A stretch of DNA of 64,000 nt from Bradyrhizobium acaciae (lineage in GTDB: Bacteria; Pseudomonadota; Alphaproteobacteria; Rhizobiales; Xanthobacteraceae). The notes under the pieces were generated by a model. The model searched no databases. It saw only the letters and a program-made list of their open reading frames with translations, and was not told the origin of the DNA. This document shows positions 28,010 through 36,165 of this stretch, piece after piece. The translations under genes and the position numbers were made by a program. How positions within the stretch are numbered: the first letter of the stretch is position 1; each line of letters begins with the position of its first letter. The stretch lies in assembly GCF_020889785.1 (NCBI RefSeq), contig NZ_JACMYK010000018.1, forward strand, positions 20,100 to 84,099. The letters run 5' to 3'.

Positions 28010-28534
28010 TCAATAGGTGATGGTCATAACCACCGTGTCCGTATAGGTGCCGGTGTTCGGTGCGGTGCCGGTAGCGGGAACGGTGCCGTAAATGTTGATC
28101 GTCTGCGCCGATCCGCTACCGGTGCCGAGAATGCAGCCGTTCGTGGTCGTGCAGGTGGTGCTGCTGGTAGCCGTGGTCCAGGGGTTGGTATGGGCTGAAT
28201 CAGTATAGAGATCGTAGTTGATAAAATTCCCGGCATTCGCCATCCGCCGCTGGCTGCCGGACACATTTGCTCCGTTGTCCATGGCGATGGAGTACGGGCT
28301 GCCATTGGTGCAGGTGACCGAGACGGTCGTGCTGCCCGACTGCAAGGTGGTCGCGAGCGTTGTTCCTGCCACGCTCCCGAAATTGAGCGTCGCAGCGTTG
28401 ATTGTGCAAGACGCAGTGATGGTGATCTGAACGGTTAAATTTGCGGTCGATGTGCCCGCCTGGGCGGACGTGTGATGACCGGGTGCCACGGCAACGAAGA
28501 GCGCGAGCGCTCCTATTCGCGCAGCCTGCTGCAT
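28010..28534 (-). CDS. csuA: SCPU-domain major pilus subunit, CsuA/B-like
   Basis: About 174 residues from the ATG at 28534. The signal peptide is IGALALFVAVAPGHHTSAQA, followed by one SCPU domain: TITASCTINAATLNFGSV, YSIAMDNGANVSGSQRRM, INYDLYTDSAH and the terminal DTVVMTITY. Single-domain SCPU proteins form the shaft of archaic chaperone-usher pili. It is the first gene of the four-gene minus-strand operon. The open frame continues 68 codons upstream without an export signal, so the later start is chosen. Confidence 0.82.
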   Translation of the reverse strand: MQQAARIGALALFVAVAPGHHTSAQAGTSTANLTVQITITASCTINAATLNFGSVAGTTLATTLQSGSTTVSVTCTNGSPYSIAMDNGANVSGSQRRMANAGNFINYDLYTDSAHTNPWTTATSSTTCTTTNGCILGTGSGSAQTINIYGTVPATGTAPNTGTYTDTVVMTITY

Positions 28535-28878
28535 TCGTCGCTTCAGCAAAGGTCCACGGTCGTCGCGGATGCGAATCCTTCGATAAGGATCGAAAAACCT
28601 GCGAGCCGCTTTCCCGGTCGGCCGGCAAACTTCTTCGGTATCTTCCAATGAATTCGTTTTCATCGCCAATTGTGCCCGGACACGCAGGCCATCGTCGTCA
28701 ACAAAAGAATCAAAATTGGGTAAATTTTGAATGAGCAAAAGCTTCGCGAGGCCTGATCGAACTATCGACAGCTATGGCCCCATCAAAAACCATAATAGCT
28801 AGCAAGGTCCGCAGGCGGATTCAGGGCCACACCGGCTCTGGCTGCGCTTGGGCTTGGTTTGCCTCCCTCTGAGCTCAT
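28535..28878. other. upstream region of the pilus operon
   Basis: About 340 bases that must carry the operon promoter on the minus strand. No -35/-10 pair stands out, and no separate gene is seen. The region borders the tRNA fragment at 28879. Confidence 0.4.
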
Positions 28879-28927
28879 TGGTGGGCCCGGCAGGACTCGA
28901 ACCTGCAGCCAGACCGTCATGAGCGGT
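28879..28927 (-). pseudogene. 3' half of a CAT-anticodon tRNA (Met or Ile2)
   Basis: Reading the minus strand, ACCG-CTCATGA-CGGT forms an anticodon stem-loop with anticodon CAT. A complete T arm (GCAGG TTCGAGT CCTGC) and the 3' acceptor strand CGGGCCC-A-CCA follow. The bases where the 5' half should lie (28928 onward) have no matching acceptor or D arm and run into the marR 3' end. It is therefore a 49-nt 3' fragment, the kind left as the distal attachment site when an element integrates at a tRNA gene. Confidence 0.8.
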
Positions 28928-28946
28928 AGAGATCCTGACGGCTTCG

Positions 28947-29552
28947 TTATCGAGAATTACGAAGCGTCGCCCGTCCCTTCTTGCGGGAGGACGGCGAATT
29001 CGTCGTCAAAGCTCGCTGATCGTCCTGAAACTTGAGGGTCGCTTTGACGTGTTCGGCGAGCTTCACTGCACGGTCCGCGTTCGACGCAAGACGCGAGAGC
29101 AAATGAGAAAGCGTCCTGAACTCCTCGCGCGTCAGCATCCCAAATAACGCGTCGTTGACGGGGCGCTGCAGGGCGGCAAGACGGATCAATAGGCCAACGC
29201 CGTGCGGGGTGAGTGCAAGCTGCACGCGCCGTCGGTCTTCCGGGTGTGGGCTCTTCTCGAGGAGGCCGTCGGAAACGAGCTTGTTGACTTCGTTGGTGAC
29301 GAAAGTGCCGCTCAGATACAGCCGTTCGGCGACCTGATTGACACCCATCGGTTCTTCCGCGGTCGAATTCTTGATCGCGATCAGGATCAGATACTGAGTG
29401 GTCGACAGATCGACGAAGCTCGCGAATATTTCACGGCAGGCATCAAGGCTGCGCCCGAACGCGAAATAGTCGTAGAGAACGCCGCGAAGCGTTCGATCTC
29501 CCTCCTTGTCGAGCAGTTCGGGCTTCGACGCCGTCAAAAGCGCTTCAGTCAC
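28947..29552 (-). CDS. MarR family transcriptional regulator
   Basis: A 201-residue protein with a GTG start. The winged helix is visible as TTQYLILIAIKN, VNQVAERLYLSGTFVTNEVNKLVSDGLLEKSPHPEDRRRVQLALTP-like wing order (residues about 48-115), with flanking dimerisation helices and a basic tail. MarR proteins are dimers that leave DNA when a small phenolic ligand binds. It is transcribed away from the flavin reductase/HpaB operon, and a 16-bp perfect inverted repeat lies over that operon's promoter. It is therefore the likely repressor, with the operon substrate or an analogue as inducer. Confidence 0.87.
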   Translation of the reverse strand: MTEALLTASKPELLDKEGDRTLRGVLYDYFAFGRSLDACREIFASFVDLSTTQYLILIAIKNSTAEEPMGVNQVAERLYLSGTFVTNEVNKLVSDGLLEKSPHPEDRRRVQLALTPHGVGLLIRLAALQRPVNDALFGMLTREEFRTLSHLLSRLASNADRAVKLAEHVKATLKFQDDQRALTTNSPSSRKKGRATLRNSR

Positions 29553-29632
29553 GGCCGTTCTCCCCGCGAAATCATAGTCTTGCGTAGTTGCCTAAGAAGC
29601 ACGCATGCGCGCGCCCAGCAAGAGGGCTTGAC

Positions 29633-29669
29633 ATTGTCAGATAGCTTTGTCAGAAAGCTATCTGACAAT
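29633..29669. promoter_or_regulatory. palindromic operator, probable MarR site
   Basis: ATTGTCAGATAGCTTT at 29633-29648 is repeated exactly in reverse complement at 29654-29669, with a five-base spacer: 16-bp perfect arms. It lies between the divergent marR and flavin reductase genes and covers the -35 box and spacer of the predicted promoter. The half-site TTGTCAGATAGCT also resembles the direct TTGTCAG within it. Confidence 0.8.
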
Positions 29670-29675
29670 TATAAA
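29647..29675 (+). promoter_or_regulatory. predicted sigma-70 promoter of the HpaB-type operon
   Basis: TTGTCA at 29647-29652 and TATAAA at 29670-29675 are separated by exactly 17 bases, 30 bases before the first ATG of the operon. The operator overlaps the -35 box and the spacer, so a bound repressor would exclude RNA polymerase. Confidence 0.65.
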
Positions 29676-29705
29676 TCAGGGTTGAAGCAGCGAGGCAGGC
29701 GTCCC

Positions 29706-30224
29706 ATGGAGGACCGTGCATTCAGGCGAGTGTTGGGAGAATTCGCGACCGGCGTTGCTGTGGTAACGGCACGCGGCCAGGGCGAAGAGCTCATTGGCAT
29801 GACCATGAGCTCGTTTAATTCCGTCTCCCTCGATCCACCGCTGGTCCTGTTCAGTGTCGACCGCAAGGCAAAAAGCCTGCCTGCAATGCTCGAAGCCAAA
29901 GGCTTCGCCGTCAACATCCTCGCCCGCGATCAAGAACAGATCTCCAACCAGTTCGCACGCGCGCTCTCCAACAAGTGGGACCAGGTCAAGACCTCAGTCG
30001 GTCATGCCGAGGCGCCGCTGATATCGGGGGCTCTGGCTCATTTCGAATGCGCGCCGTTCGGAAACTATGACGGCGGCGATCATGTGATCTTTGTCGTCCG
30101 CGTGGTCCGCCACACCGCGCGCAATGAGCCGGTCGCGCCATTGATCTTCTTTCGGGGTCGTTATCGCGACCTCGTCGACGAAAGCGAGCGCGAGCCGACC
30201 TGGCCGCTTCCCATTCATTACTAG
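29706..30224 (+). CDS. hpaC: NAD(P)H:flavin oxidoreductase, HpaC-like
   Basis: A 172-residue flavin reductase domain. The start has FRRVLGEFATGVAVVTARG, then GMTMSSFNSVSLDPPLVLFSV (flavin contact) and GFAVNILARDQEQISNQFA, ending with the GGDHVIFVVRVVR and FFRGRYRDL strands. Such proteins supply free reduced FAD or FMN to a two-component monooxygenase, here the HpaB-type enzyme 20 bases downstream. The ATG at 29706 fits the promoter position. The same frame is open back into marR, but those codons are antisense. Confidence 0.9.
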   Translation: MEDRAFRRVLGEFATGVAVVTARGQGEELIGMTMSSFNSVSLDPPLVLFSVDRKAKSLPAMLEAKGFAVNILARDQEQISNQFARALSNKWDQVKTSVGHAEAPLISGALAHFECAPFGNYDGGDHVIFVVRVVRHTARNEPVAPLIFFRGRYRDLVDESEREPTWPLPIHY

Positions 30225-30244
30225 TTTCGAACCGGAGAACCGCG

Positions 30245-31714
30245 ATGCGTAGTGCAAAGGAATATCTGTCTGGACTGAGGGACGGGCGGACCATCTACAT
30301 CAACGGGGCTGCGGTCGGCGACGTGACTGCTCATCGGGCCTATCGGAACCTCGCCAATTCGATGGCCGGGCTGTTCGATTTTGCGAGCGCCAAGGAGAAC
30401 GTCGATCTCATGACGTTCGAGACCGATGCCGGACGTGCCAACCGGATTTGGCAGCTTCCGACATCCTATGCCGACCTCGTCCAACGGCGGAAGGCACTGG
30501 AAGCTTGGGCTTCGCTGCATGCCGGCTTCATGGGCCGTGCCCCGGACCATGTCGCGTCGTGCATCTCCGGTCTGTACATGGGGCTCGACGTCTTCAAGGC
30601 GTACGATCCGGCTCGGGCGGGCGCGCTCGACAGCTACTACCGCTATGCGCGCGACAATGACCTTTACCTGACTTACGTCATCATCAATCCGCAGGCCGAT
30701 CGTTCAAAGGGGGCGGCCGAGCAGGCGGATCCGTTCCTCACCGCAGGTGTCGTCGATCGCGACGCAGAGGGGATCACGGTTCGCGGCGCCAAGATGCTCG
30801 CCACGGGAGGTGTGGTCGCCGACGAGGTTTTCGTGACGACCATCCAGCCGATGCGTCCAGGCGAAGAACGCTACGCGATGTCTTTTGCGATCCCGATGAA
30901 CTCGAAGGGCCTCAAGATGCTGTCGCGCAAGTCCTACGAGGACGCGGCCGGCGCGGTGTTCGACAATCCGTTGTCGAGCCGCTTCGACGAGAACGACTCG
31001 GTTCTCTATTTCGACGACGTGAAGGTTCCCTGGGATCGTGTTTTCATCGAGGGCAACGTCGAAATGTGCCAGAAGCAGTTTCACGCCACGCCCTGCCACG
31101 TCTATCAGAACTATCAGGCGATGGTGCGCCTGAGCGTGAAGCTCAAGTTCCTGGCCGGCCTCGCACATCGCACGGCCGAAATGAACGGCGTCACTCAATT
31201 CCCGCAGGTGCGCGAGATGCTTGGCCAGCTCGCGGCCGAGACCGGCATGGTCGACGCGCTGGTGGCGGCGATGGAAGCCAAGGGCGCCCTGGTCGGCCCC
31301 TATTTCATCCCGGACCGGCACACGCTCTATTCCGCGCAGGTGCTGACGCAACAGCTCTACGCGCACATCATCAATACGCTGCGCGAACTCGCCGGTGGCG
31401 GCATGATCATGCTGCCCTCATCGGTCGCCGACTTCGACAATCCGGAGATCGCGGCCTTGATCGGCAAGACGCAGCAGTCGCCGAAGGCCAATTCGTATGA
31501 GCGCGTGAAGTTCTACAAGCTCGCCTGGGATGCGGTCGGATCCGAATTCGGCTCCCGCCACCAGCAGTACGAGATGTTCTACGCCGGTGCGACCTTCGTC
31601 ACCAAGGGACATTCCTATCGCACCTACGATTGGGCCGGCGCCGACCGGCTGGTCCAGACGATGCTCGATTCCTACGACCTGAATGGCGTGTCGACCGCCA
31701 GCAAAGCCGCCTGA
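30245..31714 (+). CDS. hpaB: HpaB-family FADH2-dependent aromatic monooxygenase
   Basis: A 489-residue protein with the HpaB N-terminal pattern EYLSGLRDGRTIYINGAAVGDVTAHRAYRN, then YYRYARDNDLYLTYVIINPQADRSK and the ACAD-like FAD-binding domain with VLYFDDVKVPWDRVFIEG and GGGMIMLPSS. The family hydroxylates phenols ortho to an OH or removes nitro, chloro or other groups (4-hydroxyphenylacetate, chlorophenols, nitrophenols, resorcinol) using FADH2 from a partner reductase, which is encoded just upstream. The substrate cannot be fixed from sequence. Nothing else in the operon is a known 4-hydroxyphenylacetate ring-cleavage enzyme. Confidence 0.88.
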   Translation: MRSAKEYLSGLRDGRTIYINGAAVGDVTAHRAYRNLANSMAGLFDFASAKENVDLMTFETDAGRANRIWQLPTSYADLVQRRKALEAWASLHAGFMGRAPDHVASCISGLYMGLDVFKAYDPARAGALDSYYRYARDNDLYLTYVIINPQADRSKGAAEQADPFLTAGVVDRDAEGITVRGAKMLATGGVVADEVFVTTIQPMRPGEERYAMSFAIPMNSKGLKMLSRKSYEDAAGAVFDNPLSSRFDENDSVLYFDDVKVPWDRVFIEGNVEMCQKQFHATPCHVYQNYQAMVRLSVKLKFLAGLAHRTAEMNGVTQFPQVREMLGQLAAETGMVDALVAAMEAKGALVGPYFIPDRHTLYSAQVLTQQLYAHIINTLRELAGGGMIMLPSSVADFDNPEIAALIGKTQQSPKANSYERVKFYKLAWDAVGSEFGSRHQQYEMFYAGATFVTKGHSYRTYDWAGADRLVQTMLDSYDLNGVSTASKAA

Positions 31715-31731
31715 TCCAACGGAGACAACAC

Positions 31732-32112
31732 ATGCCCGTCAACAAGAAGCACGACGAATTCTACACGCTCGACATGAGCACCGGTTGGGAAACGCCCGCA
31801 GGCTACCCGGCCGGCATCCAACAGAAGATCGTTGCGGGAGGGCTCGACGAGGAGAAGCGGCGTGGGACGCGAACCCGGCTGCTGCGCTTCGCCCCGGGCG
31901 TCTACACGACCGCGCCGTTTTCGCACGAGTATTGGGAAGAGGTCTATCTCGTCTCGGGCGACTTGATCGTTGGCAACGACGAGAAGGGCGAGGGTGGCAA
32001 GAGCTTTCCGCCGAACACCTATGCTTGTCGGCCGCCGCACGCGCCCCACGGGCCGTTCAAGTCCGTCAACGGCTGCCTGCTTCTCGAAATGCACTATTTC
32101 GATCCGGTCTGA
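31732..32112 (+). CDS. small cupin-domain protein
   Basis: A 126-residue single cupin from the ATG at 31732, with GGAGACAAC upstream and 17 bases after hpaB. The metal-binding motif 1 is seen as FSHEYWEEVYLVSGDL and motif 2 as RPPHAPHGPF. Such cupins can be dioxygenases, isomerases or binding proteins for small acids. In this operon it could process or sense the hydroxylated product, but the sequence does not settle which. Confidence 0.78.
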   Translation: MPVNKKHDEFYTLDMSTGWETPAGYPAGIQQKIVAGGLDEEKRRGTRTRLLRFAPGVYTTAPFSHEYWEEVYLVSGDLIVGNDEKGEGGKSFPPNTYACRPPHAPHGPFKSVNGCLLLEMHYFDPV

Positions 32113-32163
32113 GGCCGGTTCGACAGCACCGACAACATCGTTCGACCGCTCAAGGGGGAAAAT

Positions 32164-33564
32164 ATGGCGTTCAATGGTATCTCGATCGTATTCGCGCGTT
32201 GCCTGTCCTTGCTGCAATTGCTCTTCAGGCTCGATCGGGGGCTGCCCCCGGCCAATCGTCGATTGGTGGTCGATGGTCTCGCCGGTGCTCTCGCGATCGG
32301 CCTCGTGGCGACAACTCCGGTCGCCGCGCAGGACAAGCCGAGTTCGGTGGGACTTGGCGTCTTTACGTTCACGTCCGGTCCCGCCGCGGCCTACGGCATG
32401 CCCGGCAAGAATGCCGCCGATCTCATGATCGACGAGATCAATGCCAAGGGCGGGATCGGAGGCGTGCCGGTCACCGCGACCTATGTCGACGAGGCCCAGG
32501 GCGCGCAAGGCGTGATTGCGGAATATCGCCGACTGGCGGGCGACGCAAAGAATCAGGTGATGGTCGCCGCTCTGTCGAGCGCGACCTGCCTCGCGCTGGC
32601 CCCGATCGCCGAGCAGCTTGAAGTCCCGACCGTGGGCTGGAATTGCGATACTCACCAATTGCTCATCGACGGCAAGAGCAAGTACGTGTTCCGTCCGAAC
32701 GGCAACACCGTGCCTGAGTTCATCGCCTACGCAATCTATCTTCTGGATCGCAAGCCGGACGTGAAGACGGTGGCGATCATCAATCCGGACTATGCGTTCG
32801 GCCATGACGCGGCCAAGATCTTCACCGCAGCGCTGAAGGCTTTGAAGCCGGACATCGAGATCGTCGCCGAACTCTATCCGAAGCTCGGCTCGCCGAACTA
32901 CCAGACCGAGATCTCCCGCCTCACGACTGCGCGTCCGGACGTCGTCTTCTCCAATCTCTGGGGCGCCGACCTCGAGAATTTCGTTCGGCAGGCTACGCCG
33001 CGGGGTCTTTTCACCTCCAGCCAGGTGATCCTCGCGCTCGGCGAGACCGTCCTGCAGCGCGTGCCGTTGCCCGACGGGGTGATCGTCGGTGTTCTGGGCG
33101 ACGGCTGGTGGATGTCGCCGGACGCCAAGGCCAATCCCGAGACGGTGAAGTTCGCCGAGGCATACAAGTCGCGCTTCGGCGAGTACCCGGTGTTCCCATC
33201 CATCAAGATGGCCAATACGCTGATCTATGTGAAAGCCGCCTACGAGGCCGCGATGCAGAAGAACGGCGGAAAGTGGCCGACGCGTGCCGAACTCGCGGAC
33301 GCCATGAAGGGCAGCAAGGTCGCGACCTTGACCGGCATCGTGCAGACGCGTGCCGACAACGACGGTCTCGTCGACCAGATCGTCGGCGTCACCTTGAAGA
33401 CATCGGCCCAGCCATTTCCCGTGATCGGTGACATGGTCCGCTACAAGGGCGACAGCCTGCTGCCGCAGGCCGGTCAGGATCCGCTGGCGTGGATTTCGAC
33501 GCTCAAGCCCGAGTTTGCGAAGGGCCTTCCGAAGCCCGGGAGCTACAAGATAGGCGAACGATAG
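32164..33564 (+). CDS. livK: Liv-type ABC transporter substrate-binding protein
   Basis: A 466-residue protein. The hydrophobic export segment (residues about 36-58, GLAGALAIGLVATTPVAAQ) is preceded by an unusually long N-terminal stretch with its own hydrophobic patch. The mature part starts VGLGVFTFTSGPAAAYGMPGKNAADLMIDEINAKGG in family style. GGGGGA lies before the ATG, so the long form is taken. It delivers the compound to the LivHMGF importer encoded next. Genes of this family near aromatic monooxygenases commonly import aromatic acids or amides. Confidence 0.85.
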   Translation: MAFNGISIVFARCLSLLQLLFRLDRGLPPANRRLVVDGLAGALAIGLVATTPVAAQDKPSSVGLGVFTFTSGPAAAYGMPGKNAADLMIDEINAKGGIGGVPVTATYVDEAQGAQGVIAEYRRLAGDAKNQVMVAALSSATCLALAPIAEQLEVPTVGWNCDTHQLLIDGKSKYVFRPNGNTVPEFIAYAIYLLDRKPDVKTVAIINPDYAFGHDAAKIFTAALKALKPDIEIVAELYPKLGSPNYQTEISRLTTARPDVVFSNLWGADLENFVRQATPRGLFTSSQVILALGETVLQRVPLPDGVIVGVLGDGWWMSPDAKANPETVKFAEAYKSRFGEYPVFPSIKMANTLIYVKAAYEAAMQKNGGKWPTRAELADAMKGSKVATLTGIVQTRADNDGLVDQIVGVTLKTSAQPFPVIGDMVRYKGDSLLPQAGQDPLAWISTLKPEFAKGLPKPGSYKIGER

Positions 33565-33599
33565 CGTCCAATCGAAACCGATCACGCAGGCGCAGGTCA

Positions 33600-34499
33600 A
33601 TGTCGAATGCAATCATCCCCTTGCTGCTGGACAGCCTGGCCAGCGCCGCGTTGATTTTCTTCGCGGCGGTCGGCCTGACGCTCGTCTTCAGCGTGTTGCG
33701 CGTCCTCAACGTCGCTCACGGCAGCCTCTACTCGATCGGCGGCTATGTCGCCGCTTCGGTTTGCCTGTTCATCGCAAGCCGACAGCTCAACCCCTATTTG
33801 TCGTTCGTTGCGTTGCTGTTCAGTGCAGTTTTCGTGGCCGCGATACTTGGTCCACTGATCGAGCGCAGCCTGGTCCGCTGGACCTACGGCAAGTCCGAAG
33901 CGGTCCAGATCCTGATCACGTTCGGGCTGTTCCTGATCCTCGAGGATCTCCAGCGTCTGGTCTTCGGCGTGCAATCCCTGTACGAGGACTCGCCGATGCG
34001 GTTGCTCGGCACGTCGAGCATCGGTGGCGTCGTCTATCTGAACTACCAGATCCTGCTTGTCGCGATGGCGGTTCTCGTCGTCGTCGGCCTCCGCCTTTTG
34101 ATCAACCACACGCGGCTTGGGCGCCTGATCACGGCCGTCGTGACTGACCGCGAGATGGCGCAGTCGATCGGCATCGATACGAACCGGATATTCATCCTGG
34201 CGTTCTCGCTCGGCGTGTTCCTTGCGGCGCTGGGAGGGGCTCTGGCGACGCCGACGTCGGGCATCGCGCCGGGGCTCGGAGCCGATACCATGGTCCTCGC
34301 CTTTGCGGTGGCGGCGATCGGCGGGCTCGGACAGATCGAGGGAGCTGCGGTGGCCTCGTTGATCGTTGGTTTCGCGCGCGTGCTCGCGATCTATCTCGTG
34401 CCCTCGCTGGATGCGGTTGCGCCCTATGTGGCGATGCTTGCCGTGCTTCTGATCCGCCCCTACGGCCTGTTCGGATCGGTCACGGCGCGGAGGATATGA
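33600..34499 (+). CDS. livH: ABC transporter permease LivH
   Basis: A 299-residue permease with eight or so membrane helices. Recognised by LTLVFSVLRVLNVAHGSLYSIGGYVA near the N-terminus, ILITFGLFLILEDLQRLVFG, and the loop RLGRLITAVVTDREMAQSIGID that contacts the ATPase. It forms the inner-membrane channel with LivM. The stop overlaps the livM start. Confidence 0.92.
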   Translation: MSNAIIPLLLDSLASAALIFFAAVGLTLVFSVLRVLNVAHGSLYSIGGYVAASVCLFIASRQLNPYLSFVALLFSAVFVAAILGPLIERSLVRWTYGKSEAVQILITFGLFLILEDLQRLVFGVQSLYEDSPMRLLGTSSIGGVVYLNYQILLVAMAVLVVVGLRLLINHTRLGRLITAVVTDREMAQSIGIDTNRIFILAFSLGVFLAALGGALATPTSGIAPGLGADTMVLAFAVAAIGGLGQIEGAAVASLIVGFARVLAIYLVPSLDAVAPYVAMLAVLLIRPYGLFGSVTARRI

Positions 34500-35422
34500 T
34501 GCGGATCATTCTGGCCGCTGCTGCGGTAGTCATGCTCGCTGCGCTGGCGTTCGCCGCGCCCTGGCTTCAATTCGTTCTGACGCTTGCGATCGCCAAGGGC
34601 TTTGCGGCGCTCGGTGTCGCAGTGTTGCTACGCGCCGGGTTGATCTCGATCGGCCATGCGATGTTCTTCGCAGCCAGCGCCTATGGCGCGGCCTTCCTTG
34701 CGCGCGCCGGCATCAACGATCTCGGGTTGCTCCTGATCCTCTCGGTGCTGGTCTCTGCACTGATCGGCGCGATCGCCGGATCGTTCCTTGTCCGCTATCG
34801 CGCGATCTTCTTTGCCATGTTGAACCTCGCCGTCTCCATGGTGTTCTACGCGCTGTGCGCCAAACTCTACGGCGTCACCGGCGGAACGGATGGACTGCCG
34901 GTCCCGATTCCCGCGGTTTTCGGTATTGTGTTCGCTGAGCCGGTGTTCAAGAGCATCCTGTTCTATCTCAGCCTGATGCTGATGGTGCTCGTCGGTCTCG
35001 TCGTCCACCGGTATCTCGACAGTCCACTGGGGCATGCGCTGTCTGCTGTCCACAGCAATGAAATCCGGCTTGAATATCTGGGCATCCCGGTCTGGGCGGT
35101 TCTGCTGATCGCCTACACCATCTCCGCGGCGCTCGCGGGTCTTGGCGGGGCAATCGCCGGTCTTGCGATCGGCCGCGTGGTTCCTGACTTCGCATTCTGG
35201 ACAGCATCGGGGCATCTCGTGCTGATCGCCGTGCTCGGTGGTATTGGCGGCGTGCCCGGAGCGTTCATCGGAGCGCTCTTCCTCGAATTGCTGCACAGCG
35301 CGGCCGTAACCGTGACGGACGCCTGGAATCTGTTCGTGGGCATCACGCTGATCGTCGTGATCATGTTCATGCCGCAGGGCATCTACGGATTGTTTGAGCG
35401 CAAGGAGGCTCAGAGCTCATGA
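34496..35422 (+). CDS. livM: ABC transporter permease LivM
   Basis: A 308-residue permease with about ten helices. Markers are LISIGHAMFFAASAYGAAFLAR, ITGGTDGLPVPIP-like TGGTDGLP, and HSNEIRLEYLGIPV followed by GLGGAIAGLAIG. It is the partner of LivH. Start and stop overlap the neighbouring genes by four bases each (ATGA), so the transporter genes are translationally coupled. Confidence 0.92.
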   Translation: MMRIILAAAAVVMLAALAFAAPWLQFVLTLAIAKGFAALGVAVLLRAGLISIGHAMFFAASAYGAAFLARAGINDLGLLLILSVLVSALIGAIAGSFLVRYRAIFFAMLNLAVSMVFYALCAKLYGVTGGTDGLPVPIPAVFGIVFAEPVFKSILFYLSLMLMVLVGLVVHRYLDSPLGHALSAVHSNEIRLEYLGIPVWAVLLIAYTISAALAGLGGAIAGLAIGRVVPDFAFWTASGHLVLIAVLGGIGGVPGAFIGALFLELLHSAAVTVTDAWNLFVGITLIVVIMFMPQGIYGLFERKEAQSS

Positions 35423-36165
35423 GCCGTCCCATCCTGGAGGCCAAGAACCTTCGCGTCGCATTCAACGGGGTCAAAGCGGCCGACGGGGCAAGCATCGCAA
35501 TCCACGATGGCGAGTTCCTCGCCATCATCGGTCCGAACGGATCGGGAAAGACGACGCTGCTCAACATCTGCACAGGCTATATTCGTCCAATTTCAGGCAG
35601 CGTTCTGCTCGACGGCAACGACATCACCCGGATGTCGCCGCGCGCTATTGCCCGACGCGGGGTCGCGCGCGCCTTCCAGATCCCGCAACTCTTCTCCGCA
35701 CAGCGCGTGATCGACAACATGATGCTGGCGCTGGCCGCGAAAGACGGGCTGTGGAGCGCGATCCGGCCACTTGAAACAGCGGAACGGCGCGACGAGGCAA
35801 AGGCCTTGCTCGAGCTGGTCGGGCTCGACGGCGACACCGATCGGATCAGCAGTACCCTGCCTGAAGGTCACCGCAAGCTTCTCGACATCGCGGTTGCCCT
35901 GGCGCTCAAGCCGCGGCTCCTTCTGCTGGACGAGCCGACCAGCGGCGTGAGTGCGCTGGAGCGCTTTCCACTGATGGAGGCGTTGATGAGTGCGCTGCGT
36001 CAGCGCCGTATCACTGCGCTTTTCGTCGAGCACGACATGGACGTGGTTGCACGCTATGCAAGCCGTGTCCTGGTGTGGAACGCCGGAAATATCATGGCCG
36101 AAGGGCGGCCCGACGAGGTGTTTGGCAACGCGCAAGTCCGCGAACGCGTCGTGGGAGTGGCCTGA
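35419..36165 (+). CDS. livG: ABC transporter ATP-binding protein LivG
   Basis: A 248-residue ATPase with Walker A GPNGSGKTT near residue 38, a LivG-style FQIPQLFSAQRVIDNMMLAL insert, signature-region LPEGHRKLLDIAVALAL, Walker B LLLLDEPTSG and the H-loop FVEHDMDVV. The signature motif is LPEGHRK rather than the usual LSYGQQR, a mild deviation shared by some Liv ATPases. Its stop overlaps the livF ATG by one base (TGATG). Confidence 0.92.
   Translation: MSRPILEAKNLRVAFNGVKAADGASIAIHDGEFLAIIGPNGSGKTTLLNICTGYIRPISGSVLLDGNDITRMSPRAIARRGVARAFQIPQLFSAQRVIDNMMLALAAKDGLWSAIRPLETAERRDEAKALLELVGLDGDTDRISSTLPEGHRKLLDIAVALALKPRLLLLDEPTSGVSALERFPLMEALMSALRQRRITALFVEHDMDVVARYASRVLVWNAGNIMAEGRPDEVFGNAQVRERVVGVA

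Noticed and set aside
31672..33612. Minus-strand open frame of 646 codons opposite the cupin and Liv-binding protein genes
   Set aside because: It crosses two real genes in antisense, with no domain and a composition typical of shadow frames.
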